From positions 1-29,617 of IMG/VR virus record IMGVR_UViG_3300009177_000093: a stretch of DNA of 29,617 nt; one strand, written 5' to 3'. Position 1 is the stretch's first letter. Every line of letters begins with the position of its first letter. The DNA is from a virus. The position numbers and the translations under genes are program-made. Shown in pieces: positions 5,361-11,384 of the stretch. Under the pieces are notes generated by a model that saw nothing but the letters and a program-made list of their open reading frames with translations, did not search any database and was not told the DNA's origin.

Positions 5361-6788
5361 TTATGTTTTGGATTCGGCTTCGGCGAGTATGGCGCGAGCC
5401 CATGCCCGATCGCGCGGCGTTGCGACGGCGTACGTAAGGTATGCGCGCGCCGCTTCGCAGTCCCGTTCCAGATCGGCCGGCGCCTGCTCACGCGCGAGCG
5501 AATGCAAGGCGCCGACGACGGCCGACGGCATCGAACGCATCAGCAAGCCCGTAAGCGATCGCACGCGTATACCAGGCGACGTATCGTCCACACGGCGCCA
5601 CTCCTGCAGCTTCATGCGGACGATCAATACAAACTCCCGCGGCGTGAGCTCGGGATTGCGCGCGATCGACGCGCGCCACATGCGGCCGGCCGCGTCATCG
5701 TCGATTTGCAGAGCTTCGCCGATGCGTGTAGCAGGGTCCAGAAAACGTGCTAAATACGCGTTTTCGGTTTCGGCCGGCAACGGCGAGCGGGCGCCCGTCG
5801 TCGTCGGTTCTTTTATGTTTCTTGTTTCAATGCTTACGAGCGGCGAAGCCGTTGATAAATGAGGACATGCCCAATTCCAAGGGCAGTAGGTTTCAGGTTT
5901 TTTGCAATTAGCTTCGTCGGCGACTGTAGTTAACTTCAGTTCTGGCGGTAGTGTCGTTCGTATATCTCCACGGGCAACAACGAGATATACGCCAGAATCC
6001 ATTGCGCCTGTTCGTTCGTCGCCTTGTCCACTTCCAATGCCGCTATCAGGTCCACCGTTGCCGCATTCCGCTTTATCCGTATGCCCGTCGCATCCCACGA
6101 TACGAACGGCTCCAACGCGCTCCGTTTCTGCAGAACCTCCGGACTCAGCCCGACACTCGCCCATTTCCTCGTCAGGCCGTCCAGGTAATTGTCTTTCCGC
6201 GCTTTGAATTTCAACCGAAATTTCCTCATTTCCTATTGAAGTTAACTTCACTGATTCGCCAGCGGCCGGCGCCATCAGAGCGGCGATCGACGCTGCGGCA
6301 TGAACCGCCGCGGCCTTCGTTCTTTGCCGGCACGTACGCGCGGCCGGCAACGGCGCCTTATCGAAATTCTCCGGACACGCCTTCACTCCTCCCCGACCAT
6401 CGAACGCGATAAACGCCTTTTCTCTCAGTGCCGCAAGCGCGAGAAAAATCATCCGCTTCGACTTGCCAGTAAGCATCTGGTACTCGATTATCGAAATCTG
6501 CGCGTACTCCGGACGCCTCGCCGCGGACTCGGTTTCTCCCATGATGAACTGGACAATCGGCAGTTCAATACCAGATGTTCGACGCACGAGCGGATAAAAA
6601 ACGCTCCGATACATTTGAATCCAACCACCCCTAAATGGCAATTCCGAAATCGGAGTTTGCGGTCTCTTAACGGAATATTCGTTATCAGAAGTCGTTGAAT
6701 TATTTGAAGAAAAATCGCTTCGCGAAGCGGATTTTCTGTTGGGAGTTGCCCGATCGTCTGTTATACTCGTTGCAGTTTCAGGCCGCAC
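5361..6788 (-). CDS. Replication initiator-like (lambda O type) protein carrying an inserted segment
   Basis: The 475-aa frame starts at GTG 6788 with GAGG eight bases upstream. Residues about 55-140 (GWIQMYRSVFYPLVRRTSG, then ISIIEYQMLTGKSKRMIFLA) look like the winged helix of phage replication proteins such as lambda O. A long low-complexity linker follows, and the C-terminal third (AYLARFLDPATRIGEALQID, then LTPREFVLIVRMKLQEW) is a helical region of the kind that recruits helicase or its loader. Residues about 180-285 come from a 312-base insert bounded by 11-base direct repeats (see that entry), which keeps the frame open. Upstream lies a 458-base region with several inverted repeats that could hold the origin. 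Function is inferred from fold pattern and position; no helicase or polymerase gene is in the window. Confidence 0.6.
   Translation of the reverse strand: MRPETATSITDDRATPNRKSASRSDFSSNNSTTSDNEYSVKRPQTPISELPFRGGWIQMYRSVFYPLVRRTSGIELPIVQFIMGETESAARRPEYAQISIIEYQMLTGKSKRMIFLALAALREKAFIAFDGRGGVKACPENFDKAPLPAARTCRQRTKAAAVHAAASIAALMAPAAGESVKLTSIGNEEISVEIQSAERQLPGRPDEEMGECRAESGGSAETERVGAVRIVGCDGHTDKAECGNGGPDSGIGSGQGDERTGAMDSGVYLVVARGDIRTTLPPELKLTTVADEANCKKPETYCPWNWACPHLSTASPLVSIETRNIKEPTTTGARSPLPAETENAYLARFLDPATRIGEALQIDDDAAGRMWRASIARNPELTPREFVLIVRMKLQEWRRVDDTSPGIRVRSLTGLLMRSMPSAVVGALHSLAREQAPADLERDCEAARAYLTYAVATPRDRAWARAILAEAESKT
5928..6250 (-). mobile_element. 312-bp insert flanked by 11-bp direct repeats inside the replication gene
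   Basis: The 11-mer AGTTAACTTCA (plus strand) occurs at 5928-5938 and 6240-6250, exactly 312 bases apart (104 codons). The segment between them carries a complete gene in a different frame, whose stop codon TGA is formed by the right-hand repeat in the direction of transcription. Near that end is a strong inverted repeat, GTATATCTC/GAGATATAC plus TCTGGCG/CGCCAGA (5941-5996). There are no terminal inverted repeats and no transposase. Codon choice inside (CTG for 6 of 11 Leu, AGG Arg) differs from the surrounding genes. The structure suggests an acquired element whose entry preserved the host frame. Confidence 0.5.
5936..6229 (-). CDS. Nested gene of unknown function inside the replication gene (97 aa)
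   Basis: The ATG at 6229 has AGGAA immediately before it. The product is basic at its start (MRKFRLKFKARKDNYLDGLT), has a folded-looking middle (KWASVGLSPEVLQKR, then FVSWDATGIRIKRNAATVDL), and ends WILAYISLLPVEIYERHY. Hydrophobic residues are spaced as in a real globular protein, and third positions are GC-rich in this frame. In the overlapping host frame the same stretch is glycine-, acid- and cysteine-rich and looks unstructured. Family not recognised. The whole gene fits between the two 11-bp repeats, so it is probably the cargo of the insert. It could be a nuclease, an antirepressor or a selfish gene; nothing seen decides. Confidence 0.6.
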   Translation of the reverse strand: MRKFRLKFKARKDNYLDGLTRKWASVGLSPEVLQKRSALEPFVSWDATGIRIKRNAATVDLIAALEVDKATNEQAQWILAYISLLPVEIYERHYRQN

Positions 6789-7246
6789 GGTAATACCTCA
6801 AAGCTTCCCGTTTTCGGCCTTCATTGACGGCGCGATGGTTGCACATCGCGCCGTTTTCGCGTCTAGATGACGGAAACGGCGTCAAGAGTCCGAAAACTTT
6901 TTCGATCGTGTTTACGATATCACAATAGCCCAACATTCGGTTAACCCCCATGTTGGACGCCGCTTACGGCAGAATTGCGGTTACACGCGAGACGGCGCCC
7001 GCCGATCGGGATTCAACCGGCCGGCACCCGATGTTGGCGCCGTAATATCCCCCACAGTGTGAGCCCGAAAGCACGCACCTGCAGACGACGGGGAGTCCGT
7101 CTTCGGTGGACTGATGCGGGGAATTTCCCCCCGCAAACCACTTCCCTGCCCCGACCAAGGTACAGCAAAATGTAACCGAGACAAGGCTAACGCCAATTTC
7201 ACGTGGAAGTCAACGCGAAGAAATCGCGAAGAAAAGGCAAAATCGC
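6789..7246. promoter_or_regulatory. Non-coding region with several inverted repeats; candidate replication origin or control region
   Basis: No coding frame in these 458 bases is convincing. They contain an 11-bp perfect stem (6827-6837 with 6844-6854) followed by T's on the plus strand, an inverted repeat CCAACAT/ATGTTGG (6930-6936, 6950-6956) with a third ATGTTGG at 7031-7037, ATCGT/ACGAT around 6905-6917, and TGCGGGG/CCCCCGCA at 7115-7135. The region lies directly upstream of the replication-initiator-like gene. That position and the clustering of hairpins fit an origin or a structured leader. The plus-strand terminator-like hairpin has no obvious gene to terminate. Confidence 0.4.
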
Positions 7247-7723
7247 TCAAATTCTCAACGAGCGGGCGCCGGCGCGCTTGCCCTCGATCGCGTCCAGATC
7301 GAGCCGGCGCACTCGCCAATGTCCACCAGGCCGGACGCCAACATCACGCGCGGCGAGCTCGCCCGAGTTGATCTCGGCGAGCAAATGCGACGCCGGCAAC
7401 CCCGAGTACGCCGCGGCTTCGGCGAGCGTGAGCCACAGCCGGCCGGCGCCGGTATCCGCGGCGTCGTCGATATCGTAATCGTCGAGCGGCAACCGCGACG
7501 GCCGGACGGCGAGCGCACCTGGCGCCGGCTTCGTCGCCGCGTCGCGCCGGTACGCCTCGATTTCGGCCGCGTCAAACATGATCGCCTCCCGCTTCGTTTC
7601 AGGGTCAAACTCCCGATGCCGTGTGAAAACGCCGGCCGCGGAAAGCTCGATAATCCGGCGTATGCTCAGTTCGAGCCGATCGGCCGCAATCTGCTTTGTG
7701 AGTAATTCAAGTTTTTTGGGCAT
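7247..7723 (-). CDS. Protein with two excisionase/MerR-type DNA-binding segments (158 aa)
   Basis: The ATG at 7723 was chosen because longer in-frame starts would translate hairpin repeat 3. The C-terminal half (LWLTLAEAAAYSGLPASHLL, then GHWRVRRLDLDAIEGKRAG) is a typical excisionase-family helix-turn-helix, with the LTLAEAA entry helix and the WRVRRLDLD wing. The N-terminal half (LTKQIAADRLELSIRRIIEL, then FDAAEIEAYRR) resembles a second one. It probably binds DNA as a regulator; a role as excisionase is possible, but no integrase is present. It is the last gene before the non-coding region and the replication gene, so it may control them. Confidence 0.7.
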   Translation of the reverse strand: MPKKLELLTKQIAADRLELSIRRIIELSAAGVFTRHREFDPETKREAIMFDAAEIEAYRRDAATKPAPGALAVRPSRLPLDDYDIDDAADTGAGRLWLTLAEAAAYSGLPASHLLAEINSGELAARDVGVRPGGHWRVRRLDLDAIEGKRAGARSLRI

Positions 7724-7742
7724 TGCCCGAGAATAGCAGAAT

Positions 7743-7783
7743 GAGCGGGCGAAGGTGCGGACAGTCCGCCGCTTCGCCCGCTC
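7743..7783. repeat. Dispersed 41-bp hairpin repeat, copy 3
   Basis: Near-consensus copy (ACAG in the inner loop) with perfect 12-base outer arms. Its right end supplies the TGA stop of the 7782-8003 gene. It separates that gene from the HTH gene downstream. Confidence 0.85.
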
Positions 7784-8003
7784 ATTGGCGCAACAACAAA
7801 ATTGCGGTCCACATTTCGACGGCTGCACGGCTCAAGCCGGCCGGCAACGGCGCGCCGATCGCCGCGGCTTGCGCTGATATGTGGATTTGCGGTTCCGGCC
7901 CGTCGAAATCGCGTGACGAAATCTCAAACTGAATCACGCCGGCTCGGGCGAGTTCGTCGAGCACCGCGACAACCTCGCGCCGGCGCGCCGCCCGCTCACT
8001 CAT
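7782..8003 (-). CDS. Hypothetical phage protein (73 aa)
   Basis: The start ATG (8003) overlaps the upstream stop as ATGA. The product runs MSERAARRREVVAVLDELAR, AGVIQFEISSRDFDGPEPQI, ending AAVEMWTAILLLRQ. It looks like a small winged-helix-like or alpha/beta protein; family not recognised. Translation is coupled to the 8000-8242 gene, and the stop lies in hairpin repeat 3. Confidence 0.7.
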   Translation of the reverse strand: MSERAARRREVVAVLDELARAGVIQFEISSRDFDGPEPQIHISAQAAAIGAPLPAGLSRAAVEMWTAILLLRQ

Positions 8004-8242
8004 GCGCTTTTGCGAGTCCCGGCAATCCACGCGATCGAGCCGGCCGGTACCTCGATCGACTTAAAGCGCGACTCAAGCGCGTATATCTTGCCGGTGGCAT
8101 TGACGCGGAAGTACGCCGCCTTGCGTAGTACGCGCTTCATCACGAGCGTACGCAGCACCAGGCGCCCGCGCGCATCCCAAACGTCGTAGCCTTGCCGAAG
8201 CCGGCCAAATTCTTTTTCGAGTTCAACGAGTACCGCTTGCAT
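8000..8242 (-). CDS. Hypothetical phage protein (80 aa)
   Basis: The ATG at 8242 was chosen for the GGTGA five bases upstream; longer forms would begin in the intergenic region facing the divergent plus-strand gene. The product (MQAVLVELEKEFGRLRQGYD, then VWDARGRLVLRTLVMKRVLR) is basic with a beta-rich second half. No family recognised. It is coupled by ATGA to the following gene. A promoter between 8243 and 8374 is likely, because the next gene to the right is divergent, but no clear box pair was found. Confidence 0.65.
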   Translation of the reverse strand: MQAVLVELEKEFGRLRQGYDVWDARGRLVLRTLVMKRVLRKAAYFRVNATGKIYALESRFKSIEVPAGSIAWIAGTRKSA

Positions 8243-8380
8243 GGCTTCACCAATTAGGGGGAGGAATAAAAGGCGAACCGGCATATATTGTGCCACGGTT
8301 CGATATTCTGTGAAAGTACGTTTACGCTCGCAATCGCAACGACTTTCGGCGCATGATAGATAGCACGGGAGCATTCAACC

Positions 8381-8902
8381 GTGGAGCAAGCTAGTCTGAT
8401 CGACGATTTCGAGCCGGCGCCCAATCAGGCGCCGGCGCCCAACAACGGCAACGGCCGGCCGGCCGGCGCCCGCAACCGGAAACACCGCGCGCTCGAAGCC
8501 GCGGCGCGATCGCGAGCGTTGCCGCTACTGTCGAAGGTCATCACGGCCGCGGAAAACGGAGATATGACCGCGGCCAAAATTATCTTTGATCGGATCTGGC
8601 CGAAGCCGCGAACGGCGCCGATTCAATGCGAATTGCCCAAGACTGAGACGCCGGCCGACGTGCGCGCCGCGATGCTTGAGGTAATCCAGCGTGTAAGCCG
8701 CGGCGAGCTCACGGCCGACGACGGCGCCTCACTGGTAGCGATGATGCGCGATGTACTCGACGCGCACTCCGTTAAGGTGCTCGCGGCCGACGACGACGAC
8801 GCGGCGAATATCGGCGACGTGCGCGAAATCTTCGCGAAGCGGCTCGGTCGGATCATCGAAGCACGCGCACTGCCGGCCGACGACGACGACGGCGACGACT
8901 AA
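8381..8902 (+). CDS. DUF5681-like protein, candidate small terminase
   Basis: The gene starts at GTG 8381, with GGAG about 10 bases upstream. The product has a basic GRPAGARNRKHRALEAAARS segment near residue 27, a helical part LPLLSKVITAAENGDMTAAK, a WPKPRTAPI turn, and TPADVRAAMLEVIQRVSRGE then LTADDGASLVAMM, all typical of the DUF5681 group. The tail is unusually acidic (DDDDAAN, ADDDDGDD). Proteins of this group often sit near terminases and may act as small terminase or regulators, but that is not established. Here it is on the opposite strand and 4 kb from terL. It ends convergently, overlapping the stop of the 8899-9276 gene. Confidence 0.65.
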   Translation: MEQASLIDDFEPAPNQAPAPNNGNGRPAGARNRKHRALEAAARSRALPLLSKVITAAENGDMTAAKIIFDRIWPKPRTAPIQCELPKTETPADVRAAMLEVIQRVSRGELTADDGASLVAMMRDVLDAHSVKVLAADDDDAANIGDVREIFAKRLGRIIEARALPADDDDGDD

Positions 8903-9276
8903 CGCCGATTCTGAATATCGAGCGCCACGATTTTCAAGCCGGCGCCGCTCGTTCCCACCAGGCACGTATACGGCGTGCGGATTTTTGCGCCGAAACTATT
9001 GGACGCGTCCACATAAGAGACGATCTTGTAACCGTCCGTCAAGCGTGTGATATCGGCTTGCCGCGGCGCCTGAAACTCGGCGCCGGCCGGCGCTTTCAGG
9101 CGATCGCGTACGGCGCCCTGGCACATGAACGCCGCGGTATAGCCGTCGCGCTGCGCGTTGCTCGCCGCCTGTTGTTCCGGCGTCGGCTTGTTCCGAATCA
9201 CAACAACCATTATCAGAACGAACGTGCCGATAATGAGCCCCATACAACCGAGCCCGAGCTTATGGCCTAATTTCAT
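8899..9276 (-). CDS. Membrane-anchored protein with a conserved phage periplasmic domain (125 aa)
   Basis: Residues 8-28 (LGCMGLIIGTFVLIMVVVI) form one N-terminal membrane segment or uncleaved signal anchor. The outer part contains MCQGAVRDRLKAPAGAEFQA, VSYVDASNSFGAKIRT and YTCLV, a pattern (Cys, VRDRLKAP.AEF, S.VDA.N.FGA, Cys) shared by many small phage and bacterial exported proteins of unknown function. The two cysteines could form a disulphide in the periplasm. AGGGA lies before the ATG. A role at the cell surface, for example in superinfection control, is only a guess. Confidence 0.7.
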   Translation of the reverse strand: MKLGHKLGLGCMGLIIGTFVLIMVVVIRNKPTPEQQAASNAQRDGYTAAFMCQGAVRDRLKAPAGAEFQAPRQADITRLTDGYKIVSYVDASNSFGAKIRTPYTCLVGTSGAGLKIVALDIQNRR

Positions 9277-9303
9277 TGATTCCCTGCCCTTCTAAATTGC
9301 GAT

Positions 9304-9337
9304 GGGCGCCCGCGGGCGCCCGATCTATTCTTTTTTT
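9304..9337 (+). terminator. Hairpin plus T-run, probable terminator on the plus strand
   Basis: A perfect palindrome GGGCGCCC-GC-GGGCGCCC (9304-9321) is followed, 9 bases on, by seven T's at 9331-9337. Only the plus strand has the T-run. It could stop transcription from the 8381 gene. The gap between stem and T-run weakens the call. Confidence 0.45.
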
Positions 9338-9644
9338 ACGTCGCCACCTGGCCGGACTCGATCGGCACCCAAGGGTACGGCAAGTATTCGACGATCGGCC
9401 GATCGCTGTTTGGATTCGGCACCTTGGTTTTAATGATCGTGACCGGCTCGCCGACGCCGATACCGCGCGCTTTGAGCCGTGCGCGGAATAGTCCGCCTTG
9501 CGTGTCGGAAAGATAAAACCGCCCTTCTTCGGCTTCAAACGTCCAATACGTGTCGAACGGTGGAAACGCCGAGTCCCGCTCGCGGCCGTCCAAGTCCATC
9601 ATGTGAACGACTAGCGGCGAGTCGAGCTCAAATTTAATTTTCAT
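9336..9644 (-). CDS. Small beta-rich protein, paralogue of the 9833-10438 gene (102 aa)
   Basis: The product begins MKIKFELDSPLVVHMMDLDG. Its core, GRFYLSDTQGGLFRARLKAR followed by GIGVGEPVTIIKTKVPN, aligns with GAFYVSEPVGNLLHDRFERL and GVKAGEAIEICKREVNR of the 201-aa protein two genes upstream, so the two share one domain. The domain is small and beta-rich, which would suit an OB-fold or similar nucleic-acid-binding barrel, but I cannot name it. The start overlaps the end of the preceding gene, so the three genes are translated as a chain. Confidence 0.75.
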   Translation of the reverse strand: MKIKFELDSPLVVHMMDLDGRERDSAFPPFDTYWTFEAEEGRFYLSDTQGGLFRARLKARGIGVGEPVTIIKTKVPNPNSDRPIVEYLPYPWVPIESGQVAT

Positions 9645-9843
9645 CGTTTGTCCCTTTCAACCTTTCCACGCACTTGTGGAGCAACCATAGCAACGTAGGA
9701 TCTTTCCGGCCGCGGGCGAGCTTGACCGCTTCGCGCAAGATAAAGGCGAGCGTCGCATCGTTCGCCGGCCGACCGAGCGGGCGAGCGGGCGAGACTTCCG
9801 CCCGATCGCCGCTCACAAGTACCTGCAGTCCGTTACGCTGCAT
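9634..9843 (-). CDS. Hypothetical protein with a translated hairpin repeat (69 aa)
   Basis: The ATG at 9843 overlaps the end of the upstream gene by 11 bases. The product starts MQRNGLQVLVSGDRAEVSPA, then RPLGRPANDATLAFILREAV and ends LLWLLHKCVERLKGTNDEN. The stretch from about residue 11 to 25 (SGDRAEVSPARPLGR) is encoded by hairpin repeat copy 4. The rest is a helical segment that would stand as a protein without it. The stop overlaps the next start. Family not recognised. Confidence 0.65.
   Translation of the reverse strand: MQRNGLQVLVSGDRAEVSPARPLGRPANDATLAFILREAVKLARGRKDPTLLWLLHKCVERLKGTNDEN
9775..9814. repeat. Hairpin repeat copy 4, variant, inside a coding sequence
   Basis: GAGCGGGCGAGCGGGCGAG followed by CCGCCCGATCGCCGCTC keeps the arms of the family but has a changed centre. 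It lies within the 69-aa gene and is translated in frame. Confidence 0.6.
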
Positions 9844-10438
9844 TGGAACGGGCGCCGCCTTTCGCGAGATTGATAAACGCCGAGAGCATGAGCGATCGCA
9901 CGTCATCGGCTTTCACCGCGTTGCCGTGCTGCGAGCTCGCATGAGCGACGGCCGCGGCGAACACGTCGGTAAGCGCGTTGGTTTGCGCCAACAAGTGAGC
10001 TTGCCACGGTTGCGCCATTTCCGCCACCTGGCGGACGGCAACCGGCGCCGCGGCCGGCGCCTTGCGGCGCGCGACTTCGGCGAGCGATGCGGCTAACTGC
10101 CGTTCCAGATCGCTCGGCGGTTCCGGCGTCGATACGGCAAACGTTCCATCGCCGCGTTCGCCGATCGCGAAGCCGACGCGCGCCACTTCCCACTGAATCG
10201 ACTTGCGGCCGTTGCGGTTTACTTCGCGCTTGCAAATCTCGATCGCTTCGCCGGCCTTTACGCCGAGCCGTTCAAACCGATCGTGCAAGAGATTGCCGAC
10301 CGGCTCGGACACGTAAAAGGCGCCGGCTTCAGATATGAAGCGGTATTGCTGTCCGCCAAATTGCGAGTCCACCAGTTCGCCGGCGATCGAACGCATACGC
10401 AGTTCGTTGGGTACGTTTGTTTCAAACTTGAGTGCCAT
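9833..10438 (-). CDS. Early protein with a small beta-rich domain (201 aa), possible nucleic-acid binding
   Basis: The ATG at 10438 sits two bases after the stop of the 53-aa gene. Residues 1-85 (MALKFETNVPNELRMRS, then GGQQYRFISEAGAFYVSEPV) form a beta-rich domain shared with the 102-aa protein at 9336-9644. The linker is rich in Ala and Pro, and the C-terminus (QAHLLAQTNALTDVFAAAVA, then VRSLMLSAFINLAKG) is helical. I recall similar phage proteins with no assigned role; a single-strand DNA-binding function would fit the layout (OB-like domain plus tail), but the tail here is not acidic, so I leave it open. It is second in the unit transcribed from promoter A. Confidence 0.7.
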   Translation of the reverse strand: MALKFETNVPNELRMRSIAGELVDSQFGGQQYRFISEAGAFYVSEPVGNLLHDRFERLGVKAGEAIEICKREVNRNGRKSIQWEVARVGFAIGERGDGTFAVSTPEPPSDLERQLAASLAEVARRKAPAAAPVAVRQVAEMAQPWQAHLLAQTNALTDVFAAAVAHASSQHGNAVKADDVRSLMLSAFINLAKGGARSNAA

Positions 10439-10439
10439 G

Positions 10440-10601
10440 TTATGCAACCTCCCGGCCGGCCGCGAGCTCGCGGCTAACCCACCGGAACGCTTGCGCGTAC
10501 TCGGCGTTGGTGTAAGGGAACCCCTGCACGCGCTCTTGCGCGGCAACGATGCGAAGTGTTTCGCGCATCGCTTCGGTAGTGTTAATCGTCGTGAAATTCA
10601 T
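10440..10601 (-). CDS. Small early protein (53 aa)
   Basis: A short gene directly behind promoter A, with GAAGGAAAAAC before the ATG at 10601. The product reads MNFTTINTTEAMRETLRIVA, then QERVQGFPYTNAEYAQAF and ends WVSRELAAGREVA. It is helical, with no recognised family. The stop TAA at 10442-10440 is two bases from the next ATG, so it is translated with the 201-aa gene. Its place right after a strong promoter and leader argues that it is real despite its size. Confidence 0.75.
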   Translation of the reverse strand: MNFTTINTTEAMRETLRIVAAQERVQGFPYTNAEYAQAFRWVSRELAAGREVA

Positions 10602-10608
10602 TGTTTTT

Positions 10609-10678
10609 CCTTCGCGCTTTTAAGCCTCGCGGCTGTCGTCTACTCTTTTAGTATGCTTGACGTGAGCGGAATTGTCAA
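10609..10678 (-). promoter_or_regulatory. Early promoter and leader, copy A
   Basis: Minus-strand TTGACA (10678-10673), 17-base spacer, CATACT (10655-10650). The 6-bp inverted repeat CTTGAC/GTCAAG spans the -35 box and spacer and is a likely operator. The leader to the start codon (TAGACGACAGCCGCGAGGC, then TTAAAAGCGCGAAGGAAA) is nearly identical in copies A, B, C and D. Confidence 0.85.
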
Positions 10679-10693
10679 GAGAATTTTTTGAAT

Positions 10694-10734
10694 GAGCGGG
10701 CGAACGGGCGAAGATTCCGCACTTTCGCCCGCTC
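10694..10734. repeat. Dispersed 41-bp hairpin repeat, copy 5 (reverse orientation)
   Basis: It lies between the end of the 10740-10994 gene and promoter A, i.e. at a transcription-unit boundary, 15 bases from the -35 box. Outer arms GAGCGGGCGAA and TTCGCCCGCTC. Confidence 0.85.
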
Positions 10735-10739
10735 GCGGT

Positions 10740-10994
10740 TTAGAACGTGAGGAACGCTCGCCGGCAAGCGTCGCCGCAATAGATCGAATCAAGGCGAGCG
10801 GGCGCCGCCTTGCAGTTCACGCACGCCGGCGCCGCATACTCGGCGCCGTTCCAGTGCAGTTCAACCTCGACGAAGCGCGAGCCGTTCCAGCGATCGACGA
10901 CGACGACGCGCGGCCGGCCGGCCGGCTCGGGCGCCGCGGGCGCCACCAGGCGCCCTCCGGTTGATACGCTGGCCATGAAGTCGGCCGCGGTCAT
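10740..10994 (-). CDS. Small protein with a C-terminal zinc-binding motif (84 aa)
   Basis: The start ATG (10994) overlaps the stop of the upstream gene as ATGA. After MTAADFMASVSTGGRLVAPA and a central VVVVDRWNGSRFVEVELHW, the C-terminus holds CVNC and YCGDACRRAF, a four-cysteine zinc ribbon of the form C-x2-C...C-x3-C. This may bind nucleic acid or act as a protein adaptor. It is the second gene of the unit from promoter B. Family not recognised. Confidence 0.75.
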   Translation of the reverse strand: MTAADFMASVSTGGRLVAPAAPEPAGRPRVVVVDRWNGSRFVEVELHWNGAEYAAPACVNCKAAPARLDSIYCGDACRRAFLTF

Positions 10995-11242
10995 GCTGCC
11001 ACCTTGCACGCGGCCGGCGCAAGCGCCGCGGCGAGCTCGGCGAGCGTATCGCCGGCAAGGTGAGTGCTCACCCACATGACGCGCGCCACGCCGTCGGCGT
11101 CGTCGCCGTCTTCAAATGCGTTGAGCTCCCACGCAAAGCCGTAATCGCCGCTCAAGTCTACATAGCGATCGCCGGCGTGATTCTGAAAGCCGGCGCCGTA
11201 CCGCGTCCAACCGTTGCGTTTGAGGTAATTGCTCAGTTCCAT
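10991..11242 (-). CDS. Small early protein (83 aa)
   Basis: First gene behind promoter B. The product starts MELSNYLKRNGWTRYGAGFQ, continues NHAGDRYVDLSGDYGFAWEL and has an acidic FEDGDDADGVARVMW. It looks like a compact alpha/beta protein with an acidic surface, in the size and charge range of phage DNA mimics or host-takeover proteins, but no family was recognised. Its stop is coupled by ATGA to the zinc-ribbon gene. Confidence 0.75.
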   Translation of the reverse strand: MELSNYLKRNGWTRYGAGFQNHAGDRYVDLSGDYGFAWELNAFEDGDDADGVARVMWVSTHLAGDTLAELAAALAPAACKVAA

Positions 11243-11248
11243 TGTCTT

Positions 11249-11321
11249 TTTCCTTCGCGCTTTTAAGCCTCGCGGCTGTCGTCTACTCTTTTAGTATGCT
11301 TGACGTGAGCGGAATTGTCAA
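11249..11321 (-). promoter_or_regulatory. Early promoter and leader, copy B
   Basis: TTGACA at 11321-11316, 17-base spacer, CATACT at 11298-11293, with the same inverted repeat and leader as copy A, including the GAAGGAAAAAG ribosome binding site. It drives the 11242-10740 pair. Confidence 0.85.
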
Positions 11322-11335
11322 GAGATTTTTTAAAT

Positions 11336-11376
11336 GAGCGGGCGAAGGTGCGGAGAGTCCGCCGTTTCGCCCGCTC
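11336..11376. repeat. Dispersed 41-bp hairpin repeat, copy 6
   Basis: It lies between the end of the 11385-11729 gene and promoter B, mirroring the position of copy 5 at promoter A. Confidence 0.85.
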
Positions 11377-11384
11377 GATCGCCT

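Noticed and set aside
6964-7158. 64-codon ORF in the non-coding region
   Set aside because: Start lacks a ribosome binding site, the product (GGYYGANIGC type) has no protein-like pattern, and it crosses the hairpins of the region.
10656-10672. TGAGCGGA in the early promoters resembles part of the lac operator
   Set aside because: Only 8 bases match, they are off the symmetry of the local inverted repeat, and copy D changes the surrounding bases. No LacI-family gene is present.
10694-11376. The regularly repeated hairpins as a CRISPR array
   Set aside because: Copies are hundreds to thousands of bases apart, in both orientations, with genes rather than short spacers between them.
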